A stretch of DNA of 64,000 nucleotides from Podospora comata. Its lineage: Eukaryota > Ascomycota > Sordariomycetes > Sordariales > Podosporaceae. The notes below the pieces were generated by a model. The model was not told where the DNA came from and did no database searches. It saw nothing but the letters and a program-made list of their open reading frames with translations. Shown in pieces: positions 36,005 through 46,345 of the stretch. Positions within the stretch are counted from its first letter, which is position 1; every line of letters starts with the position of its first letter. The translations under genes were made by a program, and so were the position numbers. The stretch spans positions 1,984,001-2,048,000 of the forward strand of contig CP071498.1 in NCBI GenBank assembly GCA_017354895.1, written 5' to 3'.

Positions 36005-36047
36005 AGAGCTCCACAAACTCCCCGCTGCGGGGAGATTGTGGAGTTCT
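36005..36047. repeat. Long perfect-type hairpin (21-bp arms, 1-nt loop)
   Basis: Arms 36005-36025 and 36027-36047 are inverted repeats with two mismatches, centred on the single T at 36026; the inner eight pairs (CTCCCCGC/GCGGGGAG) are perfect. It lies 460 bp upstream of the FAH-family gene. It could be a transposon end pair, a terminator-like structure or a regulatory palindrome. Confidence 0.7.
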
Positions 36048-36505
36048 CCGGTCCGGCGTTGAACAGTGAGGGGCAATCCAGTTGCGTTGTTCAGACGAAC
36101 AGCCCCAAGCACAGCATAGAATGCCATGCAGCAGAAGGGTTCCTGCTACTTTGCTTCTCGTTATCCGGAATGTGCGTTTCATGGGGGGATACGGGGGGAT
36201 TCTGGCCAACAAGAGGGGCCGGAAATAGGCTGATTCAAGGCCGATCTCACAAACCGATCCCCCCCCTTCGCCCTACCGTACAAGACGTCAAGAAGCGAAG
36301 CTAGGGGTTCCTAGATGACAGCGGCGCTACCTATTAGTGATGCCCGGCGTCGATATTTAAGTCCCGAAGTCCCATCCCGATCTGACGTGCTCAGGTTACT
36401 TTCTCGGGTTATTTGCTGCTCTCCCTCTCAATCTTTTCTGTTTTGTGACAATCGTGGTAACCAGAGCTTCTACTACTCTACCCAAGAAGAATCAGAACAG
36501 CAACA

Positions 36506-37494
36506 ATGGCTTTTGAGCGTAAGATGCTGCTTTCCCGAGATGCGGGGGAAGCTCCTGAACTGACACACGCATCCAGGTCTCGTCAGATTTGTGCCCAAGG
36601 GTGACACCAGTAAGGTCCTGGTCGGAGAGCCAGTAGACAGCTCTGTCGATGTCGGTCTCGCTGTGTACAAGGGAGAGGAGGTCCAGGTCAAGGTTTACAG
36701 CGGAAGCTCCGTTCTCGATGCCGGCTCACCAACGGGCGAGACCGCCGTCATCGGCCAGATCCTCTCGCCCGTAACGGCCAACGAGGCCGGCACAATCCGC
36801 TGCATCGGGTTGAACGTAAGTTCTTAGTAGCAGCCTGAAGGAGACTCGGGAACATGACTAACAACTTCAACAGTACAAGCGCCACGCCGAGGAGGCCAAG
36901 ATGAGCATCCCCGATATCCCGACCCTCTTCCTGAAGCCCCCTACCTGCCTTGCCGGCCCCTACCCAGAACCTACCATCATCCCCAAGCACACCATCGCCT
37001 CCGACTCGGCCGACTACGAGTCCGAGCTCGCCATCATCCTCGGCAAGGAGGCCAAGAACGTCTCTGAGGCCGACGCTCTCGACTACGTTCTCGGATACAC
37101 AGCATGCAACGACATCTCCTCCCGTGCCTCCCAGTTTGCCCAGACGCAGTGGTGCTACTCCAAGGGTTTCGACGGCGCCTGCCCTATCGGCCCCGTGTTG
37201 GTCTCCAAGGATGTTATCAAGGATGTCGGCAAGCTCAGACTCAGAGGGTTGAAGAACGGAAAGGCAGTTCAGGACAGCCCACTCACTGATCTCATCTTCT
37301 CCGTCGAGCAGATCGTCAGCTTTGTGTCACAAGGCACGACTCTGCCCAAGGGCACAGTCATCATCACTGGCACCCCCGCTGGTGTCGGCTTTGCTCACAA
37401 GCCTCAGGAGCTTCTCCATGACGGTGACGAGTTTATTGTTGAGATTCAGCCACATATCGGCAGCTTGGTGAACAAGCTGCAGAACGAGAAATAA
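36506..37494 (+). CDS. Fumarylacetoacetate hydrolase (FAH) family protein
   Basis: Member of the FAH superfamily of metal-dependent C-C lyases acting on acylpyruvates, oxaloacetate or related keto acids. Exons 36506-36518 (13 nt, four codons plus one base), 36577-36815 and 36874-37494; introns of 58 nt (gtaaga...atccag) and 58 nt (gtaagt...gactaac...aacag). 290 residues. The fold's metal ligands appear in the YESELAIILGKEAK segment, with the downstream DISSRASQ, KGFDGACPIGPVLV and GTPAGVGFAHKP blocks also conserved. No targeting signal is evident. Closest kinds are FAHD1/FAHD2-like acylpyruvase or oxaloacetate decarboxylase and fungal ureidoglycolate-lyase-like proteins; the substrate cannot be told from sequence. 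Start fixed by the splice phase of the tiny first exon. Confidence 0.88.
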
Positions 37495-37936
37495 AATGGT
37501 TAGGGAATGGGAGGGGTTAGACTTTGAAGAGGTGGTGGTGTGCCGCACTCGGAAAAAGCGAGGATGGTTATAGATAGAGTTTACAGCATCACTTATCACC
37601 AACCGAAAAAAAAAAAGGAAATTTTCAACATCAGAATGCAAATTAGCTACCATGGAATAAACTTCGGGATAGAAGCAGACTTTGTTTACAGAAATGGCGG
37701 CTTCTGATATCACAAAGTCAAAACATATATAAGTTTCTTTTTTAAAGAGCATCCTTCTTCTTGACATCTCTTTCACTCTTCCAGACTCGACTTCCAAATC
37801 CCGCAATTAAAAACATTCTTTCCAAACCATCCATCCATCCATCTATCTATCTATCCATCTATCTATCTATCCATCTATCTATCTATCCTACCATCACACT
37901 CACTCTTTTTTTCTCTTTCCAACACTAATAACCATT
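37495..37936. other. Intergenic region with tetranucleotide repeat
   Basis: 3' flank of the FAH-family gene; (CCAT)/(CTAT) microsatellite at 37827-37888 and pyrimidine-rich DNA up to the next frame. The region resembles a fungal promoter for the frame starting at 37937. Confidence 0.5.
37827..37888. repeat. (CCAT)n/(CTAT)n microsatellite
   Basis: Mixed ATCC/ATCT tetranucleotide array, about 15 units, 50 bp upstream of the start of the broken coiled-coil frame. Confidence 0.9.
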
Positions 37937-38713
37937 ATGACCTCCAAACACACACCGCTCCCGGCCGCCGCCCTCCCTTCTCGTTCGCCCATCACGAACA
38001 AAAAATCTCCAAGCATTGCCTGCTCGCGGTGGAAGAACACCGCCACTAAGCCAAAAACACCCCGGTTGTCGACTGCTCACGGAGAAAAAAAAAAAAAAAA
38101 CGGGCACTCAAGCTGGAAAAGCAGCAGCCTCGAGGTGGGAATAGAGCGTCAAAAAATTTGAAAAGAGGGCCCGCCGAGCAGAAAAGTCGAGTCTTGGATT
38201 GGAGAGGGAGCGCTACAAGAATAAGAATATTAAGCTCAAGCACAAGATTTTGAGGGCTGAAAGGGATAATAAAGAGAGGGAGGGGGTTAGGATTGTTGAG
38301 GAGATTGCCGGGGCGAGAATGGAGAGGGTGAGGTTGGAGGAGGAGGTTACCACCATAAGGATGGAGAGGGAGGTTAGGAGGGTCAAGTTGGACGAGGAGA
38401 TTACTAAGATGAGGATAGAGAGGGTCAAGTTGGAGGGGGATGTTCTCGCCCGGGGGAGGGATAATAAAGGTGTGGAGGGGGTTAGGTTGGAAAGGGAGGC
38501 TGATAAAATTATGATGGAGGCGCGGGTTTTGGCCCGGAGAATGTTGATAGAGTTGCCGAGGGGCAGAGGTTGATGGAGGAGGTTGATAGAGTCCGGGCGG
38601 AAAAGGAGATCCTGGAGATGGTGAGGCAGGAGCATGGTTTGAGGTGGGAGAAGATGGTGAGGCTGCGGCAAGAGGAGATGACGGGGGGTTGGGGGGTAGG
38701 GGGTAGGAGGTGA
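37937..38713 (+). pseudogene. Broken or multi-exon coiled-coil protein gene
   Basis: An ATG at 37937 opens a basic Ser/Lys/Pro-rich frame that runs into an A16 tract (38085-38100) and stops at 38159-38161. A second frame, open from 38145, encodes 140 residues dominated by Arg/Glu/Val repeats (for example VRLEEEVTTIRMEREVRRVK), a clear coiled coil, and stops at 38571-38573. A third frame continues the same style (GQRLMEEVDRVRAEKEILEM) to a stop at 38711-38713. No credible intron joins these steps, so the gene is either decayed by frameshifts or affected by errors at the A16 tract and near 38530. Repetitive internal structure fits expansion of a short heptad-like unit. I do not recognise a family. 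Confidence 0.45.
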
Positions 38714-38799
38714 CATCCCATGGTTATTTTTGTCTTATATAAGCTCTTGCTTGTACTCTCTATCAGTCTATACCCTTGATAGCATCCAATCAAGCAAAT

Positions 38800-39264
38800 C
38801 TACTCAAGCAAACCAGGCAAATTCTCCTCGATGTACTCCACCACCGCGTCAGGCCCCTTGTCCACCTGCAACCCCTGAGGCAGGGAGAAAGTCTTGAGGT
38901 CTGGGACGATTTCTTTGGCGATGGCGATGATCTCGGCTGCTTGCTCGGGGGTCCACATGGAGGCAGTGAACTACTTCCTGTTAGACTTATGGTTTGGAGA
39001 GTAAGGCTGAAGGGGCATACCAGGACGTTGGGCTGAGCTGCCTCGACAGTTTCTTTTACTTTGTCAATGCCTATTATGTATGTTAGCTCGGGTACTGTAG
39101 AGTTCATAAGGGGGTATAAAGGGGTGCTTACTCTCTGCATTGCCAGCGTGTATGATGGTGTACTTGTCCTTGACATCCTCCACAACCCGGCCGATGAGCC
39201 GATAGGCGCGCTCGGGGGCCGTGTTGACGGTGACGAGCTTGAAAGGGCCGAGTGGTTGAGACAT
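38800..39264 (-). CDS. Small conserved fungal protein, 117 residues, function unknown
   Basis: Three exons: 39264-39132, 39070-39021 and 38970-38800; introns of 61 nt (gtaagc...taatag) and 50 nt (gtatgc...agtag) keep frame. 117 residues. The three exon products join as GNAESIDKV and PNVLFTASMWTPEQ, which makes a continuous small alpha/beta domain: a beta strand (FKLVTVNTAP), helix (ERAYRLIGRVVEDVKD), strand (YTIIHAGNA), helix (VKETVEAAQ), strand (NVLFTAS) and helix (PEQAAEIIAIAKEI). The pattern is reminiscent of a receiver- or Rossmann-like half fold. I recall similar short proteins in other filamentous ascomycetes but no function. No signal peptide or membrane segment. Exon structure is the main support that it is real. 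Confidence 0.78.
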
Positions 39265-42200
39265 TGTGTTTGTTGTATCTGGACAAGACTCGGTATGTTT
39301 GCTTGGTTAAAGGGGTTGATGTGTTACACAGTCAAGAGCGATAGACAAGAACGAGTGGGTGAGACTACATCCCCATCAACGGGAAAAGATATGCCGTCAT
39401 TTCGCGGGCGAAATGGAACAATACAAACCCCTATTACTACCTGATTCGAGACTAGCAGCCATTTATTTGTCCATAGAAGAGGAGGCATCGCTGTGATGGT
39501 GTAACCTTGCACCATATGCTCTTGGCAACTTGAGAAGTTTAATCTAGGTCCAAAGATGGGTGATAGTTGTCCCGTAAGCAACGCTGAAGCTGTCAAAAGA
39601 AAACCCCGCTGGAGTGGGCGAGTTTGAACCCGAGAACCGAGCGATTGGAAAGCGCGGAGTCCAAATGTATTAGCCGGCGTGGTATGGGGGTTCGGGTTAG
39701 GGTCTGTAGCGTCTTTTGCGGAGGTCTATATAGCGTAGCTACGTTCATGAAGTTTGGCCATCGGGCTGCTCATGGTGATATGTACCATAACCTTTTTCTC
39801 AGGAGGAGAAATGAAGCCGAAGCAATCCTTGGAGAAGTCAAGCTTCTGTAGGGGCTGATGGTCGACGCCGGAGTTTGTGCGTCTGGAACCAGGCATATCC
39901 CCAACCCTATTATAGTCAAGTACAAGACCGTTTGTTCAAAGAAATGACGACACTCAAATCTTTCAATCTTGTTCTCAACAAACTTCTTCGACATCTCATG
40001 GGTTTATTCAGCCCGGCCCTAACATACTGCCCCTTTTTTCGACCACAACTCTCGCTATGAGATTGGCTGGACACCTCGCACGGCTTCCACTCCCGTCTTT
40101 CCACCAACGGTGTCAGCCCGCATATCGCGTCCATCCCCTCGGGTCTAGACCATCCAGTCAGCTTCACGAGAGAAGGCCGCAGAGCTGGAACAAGACTTCT
40201 GCCACGCACGTGGGTGGAGTCCCTTGCATTTTTGTCTCCCACTAATCCTTCGATGTTCAAGCACGATGCTTGCGACATCGGATTGCAGCTGGCTGTTGGA
40301 CGTTGGGGGCTCACGATGGTGCAAGCGCTGACGGTGTGCATCTTGTCACCCAAACAATTCGAAGCGAGCCGAGGCCAAGTGGGCTTCTTGACTATGGCTA
40401 GAGCACCCTATTCGTTCGGCGATGAACAAGGAAGGTATCACGAAAAGCGTCGGTGTGCTATCCATCCCATCCTGATATGCCTGACCGAGCTAGGTTTCAC
40501 CTGCCATACATGAGAAGAGAAAAACTATGAACTAACTGAAATGACATAGCCAACTTGGTAATAAGCACCACGAGAATTTCCTGATGTCGAATAAAGACGT
40601 GCTCGTCCGCAGCCACTCACGAGCATCAGCCTTATCTCCGGCACATGTCTGGACCCCCACGAATGATCCAGATTTGGCAGACCCTATTTCGACTACTATG
40701 GAAGGGATCCGAGTGAGCACCCACTGCCCGCTCTGAGTTGGGAAGGCGGCCGAGGAGGTTATCGTGACCTCCAGCCGTCATTTGGTGACTTGCGGGATTT
40801 CATTCTCGCTCTCACAGCATTTACCAAAGGTCAGCAAGGGCAGCGGCTACCGACATCGGTCCGCCAATAAACATATGCAGTTCAACCCACGGGATTGGGT
40901 CTTGCAAGAAGGCCGACGGTGCTCCCGCTTCCGATGGACTCGGGCATGCGGACAGCTAGGTTGGGCACGCCCGGCCAACGACATCAGCTAAAAGGCCAGT
41001 GGATCACCAACATCCCAAGGGCCGTAAGGTTAACTAGGCTCGCGCGGCACTTGGATTTTCGTACGACTATGACGTCTCTGATTGGATCCAACGGCATCCT
41101 TCTGGAAGTTTTCTACTGCTGGACAGGCTGAACACCCCCGACTGACCCTTTTATGACTTGCCGATATGCTGTGTTACCCAACCTCGCCAGCACAAGTTCA
41201 TGTCATCGACAGCAAGTCTTGAAGAATCAGCTGCTCGTTTGCCGAGATGCGTACAGTTTCCAATGATATGACTGATATCCGGAAGATGTGCGTTGCAGAG
41301 AGGGGTTTGGCGAGACTAATGGAGCCGCGGCCAAAGTGGGTAATCCGCCAGGATGGAATATCACGGAGCGCTTTATCCAGACCAAAAAGAATGAGGGCAG
41401 GTGACCGAGTTTCATCAATCACGATCGGGCGGATCCGGTCAAGAAGCGACTCTGAAGCGGGGACAGAGATGGAAAATTGATAGTAGCGATGGTAAGGTAG
41501 GTTCTCCCCCCACGCTCGGCGATATTGGCATCCCATATGTATGCCAATGGATACCGCGGGTGAAACCCAAAGTTGGGCCTTCCAACTTTTCCCTTTTACG
41601 GAGCTCAACTGAGGCTATCGTGAACTGGCTGCGGCACATGCATTGTGTAGCACTTGTCCCCAGCCCGTGCCGCCACCACCGCTCCTCAAGCGTTCAGGGC
41701 GTTGACAGGTTCCCGACAGAGGGGCCGAGTAGCTGCCGTGCAGGTCTTCAAAGACGACACCGAGCCAATGGAGGACGGCAGTACAAGGCAGGCGCTAAAG
41801 CGCCGTGTCGGATGCCGGTGGTGTTGAAGGTCTCTCGGACTGTGAAACATGAAGATTGGGCTGGGTTGGCCATTGAGGTCGCTTGGCGGACAGGCTCTCA
41901 TTGGTTCCCTATTCCCAGCAAGCTCGCCAGGGCATGGAACAGACGTCACCAAACACAAGCCCTGATCACCCCGCAGTCGCACCCGGAGGACGGGATTGCG
42001 GACATGTCCTTTTGATGGAACCGTGATGGCATGATACCCCAGGACACAAGTCCCGCAGGTGTCAGCCGGATTGCCGCTGATCGGGATGCCTTCTCGAGGA
42101 CAAGAGGGGACCTGTTGTTGAAGAGCGGTGTGCTATGTGCTCTTTTGGACTGATGGACGCCTTCCAGCGGCTGATGGCAGCATTGCGCGGCTGCCGACGG

Positions 42201-43260
42201 GCGTTGAAGACATTGCCCGGGGCTGTGTCCGTTCCCTTACTCACTGCCCATACGGATATGTAAGGTAAGGTCAGCAAGCAGCTGCAAGACGGATCAGCAC
42301 ATGCGCCAGAAGGAATACTCCAACTTCGTGATCCGGCGGCGTGCCTCTACACAAAGCGTCGTTGATATGTACCATCAGCCTCACTTTCTGTGTTGTATGC
42401 AGCAGGGTCCTGAGTCCTGACCGAGTGATCTCATGGCTTGCTGAAGAAAAAGCTGGGTTTCATCGCCCATTGGGTGTTTTCAGTCTACCTCGGGTGTGAC
42501 AGGAACATGGTACGGCAACGATGCTGAGAGGTCAATTGGACGGATATCTCGGTGGGACTGGAATGGAGTGGTGGACTTGGAAAAAACCCAAATCAAAAAA
42601 AATGAGAGCCCAATTTGTTTTCCCAAGGTTTGGAATGCCTCGTGACCCTTTCTAATCATGCCACACCGCCGCATTATCCGCTGCATCTCTTTTTTTCTTT
42701 CTCTCGTCCCCTGTGGTCGCCTTGTTGCTGTTCGACGACGCCTTCGGGTCACTTCTTTGGGTCTTTTCTTGGCTCTCTTTTCGAAGCGCCCCAAGAGAAG
42801 GAAGGTAGTCTTGGGAGGCGGCTCACAGAGTCCCCAGACCTTTTTTTTTCTTTCTCTTTCCATTGATGCAAGCCAAATCATTTTCGCATACTGTGTTGAG
42901 AGAGGAGTAATAGTACATGGTGACATCAAAAGTACCTGAGTGGGTTTCTTGGGTTGTATAGGAACAAAGAGTAGATAGCCATGCAATTGCAGGTATCTCC
43001 CATGTCTTGCTGCAAAGCCCGTGCCCAGCTTGGTTGATGGATGCTGTTTGTTGAGGGGGGTTCTCTTTTATGCTTTTTTTTTGTAGTTTCCTCAAACTAC
43101 CCCCCACCTTGTAGTGTGTGTGCGTGCCTGTGCGCTGCTGACGGTGACTGTGCCCCCCCTTTTTTTTTTCCCTTTTTTTTGTGCATTTCCTTATTTGGGA
43201 GGGGAGGGACTGGGATCTTTAAACCTGGCTCTTGTGCCCGAGGAGTTAGGGATTGGAAGA
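39265..43260. other. 4-kb gene-poor region
   Basis: No supportable gene. Frames of 130-200 codons occur near 40000, 41200-42015 and 42480-42990 without family resemblance, signal peptides or exon chains. Runs of T near 42841, 43073 and 43160 flank the promoter of the next small gene. Confidence 0.5.
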
Positions 43261-43266
43261 TATAAA
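43261..43266 (+). promoter_or_regulatory. TATA box of the 41-residue protein gene
   Basis: TATAAA at 43261-43266, followed by pyrimidine-rich DNA and a likely start of transcription near 43290-43300; 343 bp upstream of the start codon. Clear TATA boxes are uncommon in the rest of this window and suggest a strongly or conditionally expressed gene. Confidence 0.55.
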
Positions 43267-43529
43267 GGGTAGACACCTCCCACACTTTTCCCTTTGGCCT
43301 TTGGGCAGAAGCATCATCATCTCTTCAAGCCTTTACCAAACGTTGTCATTGTCAACTCTTTCAAAGCTGCCATTAAGCTATACCTACACCATCCATCTAC
43401 CTATTTCACCAGCCATAGCACTCAGCTGTTGACTCACCACTTACACACACCTGTGTCCACCTCTATACACACACATACCTACCACACCATACCACACAAC
43501 AGCAACCGCAACAGCAACCACAGCAACCA

Positions 43530-43536
43530 CAACAAT

Positions 43537-43583
<47 letters not shown>

Positions 43584-43590
43584 AAACAAC
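43530..43590. repeat. (CAA)n repeat in 5' leader
   Basis: About twenty CAA/ACA units close to the start codon of the small gene. CAA-rich leaders are unstructured and are known to favour ribosome scanning. Confidence 0.9.
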
Positions 43591-43608
43591 AACAACACAA
43601 CATCAAAA

Positions 43609-43734
43609 ATGGCCGCTGTCGAATACCAAGAACTCGTCAACAACTGCTGCTCGTTCTGCTGCAAGGCCATCGACTTTGGCACCCACGACTACTGCCCGGC
43701 CAGCGAGCACCCTTACAAGGGGTGCCCTTATTGA
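43609..43734 (+). CDS. 41-residue cysteine-rich small protein
   Basis: Single-exon frame of 41 residues with six cysteines, arranged CC-x2-CC, then single Cys at about residues 29 and 39 (start MAAVEYQELV, Cys-rich middle NCCSFCCKAIDFG, end GCPY). No signal peptide, so likely cytosolic; the cysteines could bind metal. It is preceded by a TATA box at 43261 and by a leader of about 315 nt that contains no ATG at all, followed by a CAA tract, and the first ATG of the predicted transcript is this one, in an A-rich context (CAAAAATGG). Those three features, rather than similarity, support it as a real gene. I do not recognise a family. The leader itself can be read in frame as an Asn/Thr/His-rich stretch but has no start codon. 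Confidence 0.65.
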   Translation: MAAVEYQELVNNCCSFCCKAIDFGTHDYCPASEHPYKGCPY

Positions 43735-46345
43735 AAGAGCAGAGGGCACAATGCAGATCCATTGTATACAAAGCCCCGCCCGATTGGGATGGCTGCAGTG
43801 AAGCGAGACAGCATATGCACACCCTTCCTCCTTCGGCACGCTTGGCTCAGGAACAGGGGGGGATTGACGGCATCTACCGTTCCCCCCTCGGAGTTGGGAG
43901 TTGAGGTTGTCTCGGTGAATTGATGATCCCCATATTTTTCATCGGGGAAATAATTCCCGGATCGACGATGGAGAGAGGAGGGGAGAGGAGGGGAGGATGT
44001 CACTCGCAATGGATGCAAGGCCGAGGGCGTCAGTTTCATGATTCCCTTTCAGTGGAGGGGCACTGTTGATGAGACATGGGGCGGATCAATCCCTTTTTGC
44101 ACTTTCGTTTTTTGGGAGCACAGACATGGATGAGAAGGAAATAAGTGATTTTATGGTGTATAGGGGGCATGGGATATGGAGTCACTCTCTGGGACTGTTC
44201 TGGGCGTGTGGGCATTTTCTTTTTCTTTTTGGCAGATACCCCCTTGATAGTCAGTTTTTTGTTCAATCCTGTAACAACTCTGTTGTATTCTATTTTTTGC
44301 AACTTTTCGTGTGAATAACTAGCTTATGATTCCATCTTTGCAAACACATCTGAACGTCCTACCCGCCCAATGGTCATGCACGCATACCTGCAACCGACTG
44401 CTTCTGTCCAGAAAATAGATCGGTATCTTGATCCTACCTACCCTTCACCGACCGTCGTGAAGACAACAGCAGCAACAGCAACCGTGCGCAAGTGACCCTG
44501 CCTGCCCACCCTGCCTACTCGGTTGCTTGCCGCCCGGCGCTTGCCCGCCCACTGCCACGGCGATGCATGAAATGTTTATGTAGGACGCCACGGCTAGGGG
44601 AGTGTTTTGTTCGGTGTTCTCTTTTGGGTTGTTTATACATGATATTAGCCTAGTTGAAGAATGCCTTAGGTGGTAGCTGGCCCGGCCTGGCAATATGCGG
44701 CCCATCATGGGACACACGAGACAGGAAAATAGAGTGATGTTGCTCTCGAGCGGCCGCCTCGGTTGGGGTTTGTGAGGGGTGGAATAAAATCCTATTTCAC
44801 TTGATATCGAGAGGGGAGACTGACGTGGCTACCTATCGTGAACCCCTGATCTACAATTAACTGGGGGGAAAGCTGGACTGTGCGTTACCAGACCGTTTCC
44901 CACTACCTACCGTTGAATGTAACCCCTGAAGAAACGGGTCAAGGCACAACAACCCCCGCCTTGAGCACAACCTCCGCTTTATACTACGCTGTGGTTTGTT
45001 AGACGATGATACGATGATTCAATCTTTGACTGTTAGAGGTTTTTATGCAGGTGAGTGGAATGGGGTATACGATTGTTGTGTTATATATATCTTACTCCAC
45101 CTCAGACAAAATGAAAATGTGATTGCGAATTTATTGCTGGGGAGATGAGGATGGTGGATGATATTCCGTCAATAACTGATCACCAGTTATCGTGAAACTG
45201 TGAAAGAAATGCGGGGGATCAACCATCCATCCATTTCCATCTCATCCGGAGTCCGAGCTGGTTCAACTCCCGCAACCAGAATATCTCCAACCATGGTCTA
45301 TGGCTCGAGTTTATGTGAGCCAGACTTATATCATCTTTGGGTTTGGGATAGATCACGTAGTACAAGAAGCTCTAGTACTGCCAGCAAGGCTGTATGTCAG
45401 AGCAGGTAATAAGCTGACTATTATCAACCTCCAACAACAACATTCATTTCGTGACCATCAAGGATCATGAACCCCAACTTCCAACAACCCCCCCCTCCCC
45501 CTTTCCCCCCAGGGTCAAGATTACGAAAGCACTACACCCCATCCAGCATAGACCAACTAACTTCCTCCTCAAATCCCTACATCCCAACAACCGGGAAACA
45601 TCTCGCAAGCTATCCCTCCATTCGATTTAGCTCGAAATATCAAATCATATCCCGCTTCCACCTCCATCATAAGCCTCGAAACCCAAGAAAAAAGCAACCC
45701 CTTCTCAGCAGTGATCTTCTATTCCCCCCCTCAAGGGCTTACAACAACCCGGAGAAGCAAACCTCTAAGCCTACGACGATGCACTTATGCACGTAACCCA
45801 CACCGAGAAGACTCCAAAAAAGCAACGAGCATCGCATCAACTCCCGATCCCCGTGTAGTGTACCCCCCGGTCTGCAAGGGCTAGGTACCTATGTAGGTGG
45901 CATGGGTTCGAATTGTTGCGCTGCCGGGGCTGCAGTTTGCCTGCCGCTGACCAGGCACTCTCAAAAAGTCGAAACAGCAGGTAGCAACCACCACCACGAC
46001 CTGCCTTAAACCCAAATCACAGACCGGTGTGGGTAAATCCCAGCTGCGCAACAATATCTCAGCCTGCGTAAGATCTACTCCTGAAAAAAGCACAATATAC
46101 CCCCAATGAAGATACACTAGCAAAGCAGGGCAACAAACAGGCTAGTAATCAATAAGGCAGCTCACAAGAAATCCTGCCCCCTCCCCCTAGCATGACGCAA
46201 TGGTGGTCTGATATTCCTTGCTTTCTTCTTCTCAAAAATCCCAATCAATTCCCACATGCCAATGTCAATAATCCCATACCTTGAATCCCAAAACCCATCA
46301 TCATCCACTCACCCCTTTCATTACCATTATACTCCAACGAAAAAG
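43735..46345. other. 2.6-kb gene-poor region
   Basis: 3' flank of the small gene and of exo70. No family, exon chain or RNA gene could be supported. Confidence 0.5.

Larger units (their letters stand above)
33671..36505. other. 2.8-kb accessory intergenic region
   Basis: No confirmed gene. Holds three GGTTA repeats at about 33887-33904, the inverted-repeat element at 34916-35151 with its internal repeats, and the hairpin at 36005-36047 (all listed). Sequence after about 34300 becomes AT-richer and less like the gene flanks, and several short frames resemble nothing I recognise. Confidence 0.55.

Noticed and set aside
39600-39690. tRNA-like signals (GTTCAAA-like loop and a TTTCCAA block on the minus strand)
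   Set aside because: T-stem and anticodon-stem pairing fails at several positions and no acceptor stem can be built.
39265-43260. Frames of 130-200 codons (40000, 41200-42015, 42480-42990) as genes
   Set aside because: No domains, signal peptides or splice chains; composition resembles surrounding non-coding DNA.
43294-43608. Asn/Thr-rich reading of the CAA leader as protein
   Set aside because: No ATG in the frame; the leader is better explained as untranslated.
45258-45275. B-box-like GGTTCAACTCC suggesting a tRNA
   Set aside because: No matching A box or acceptor stem upstream.
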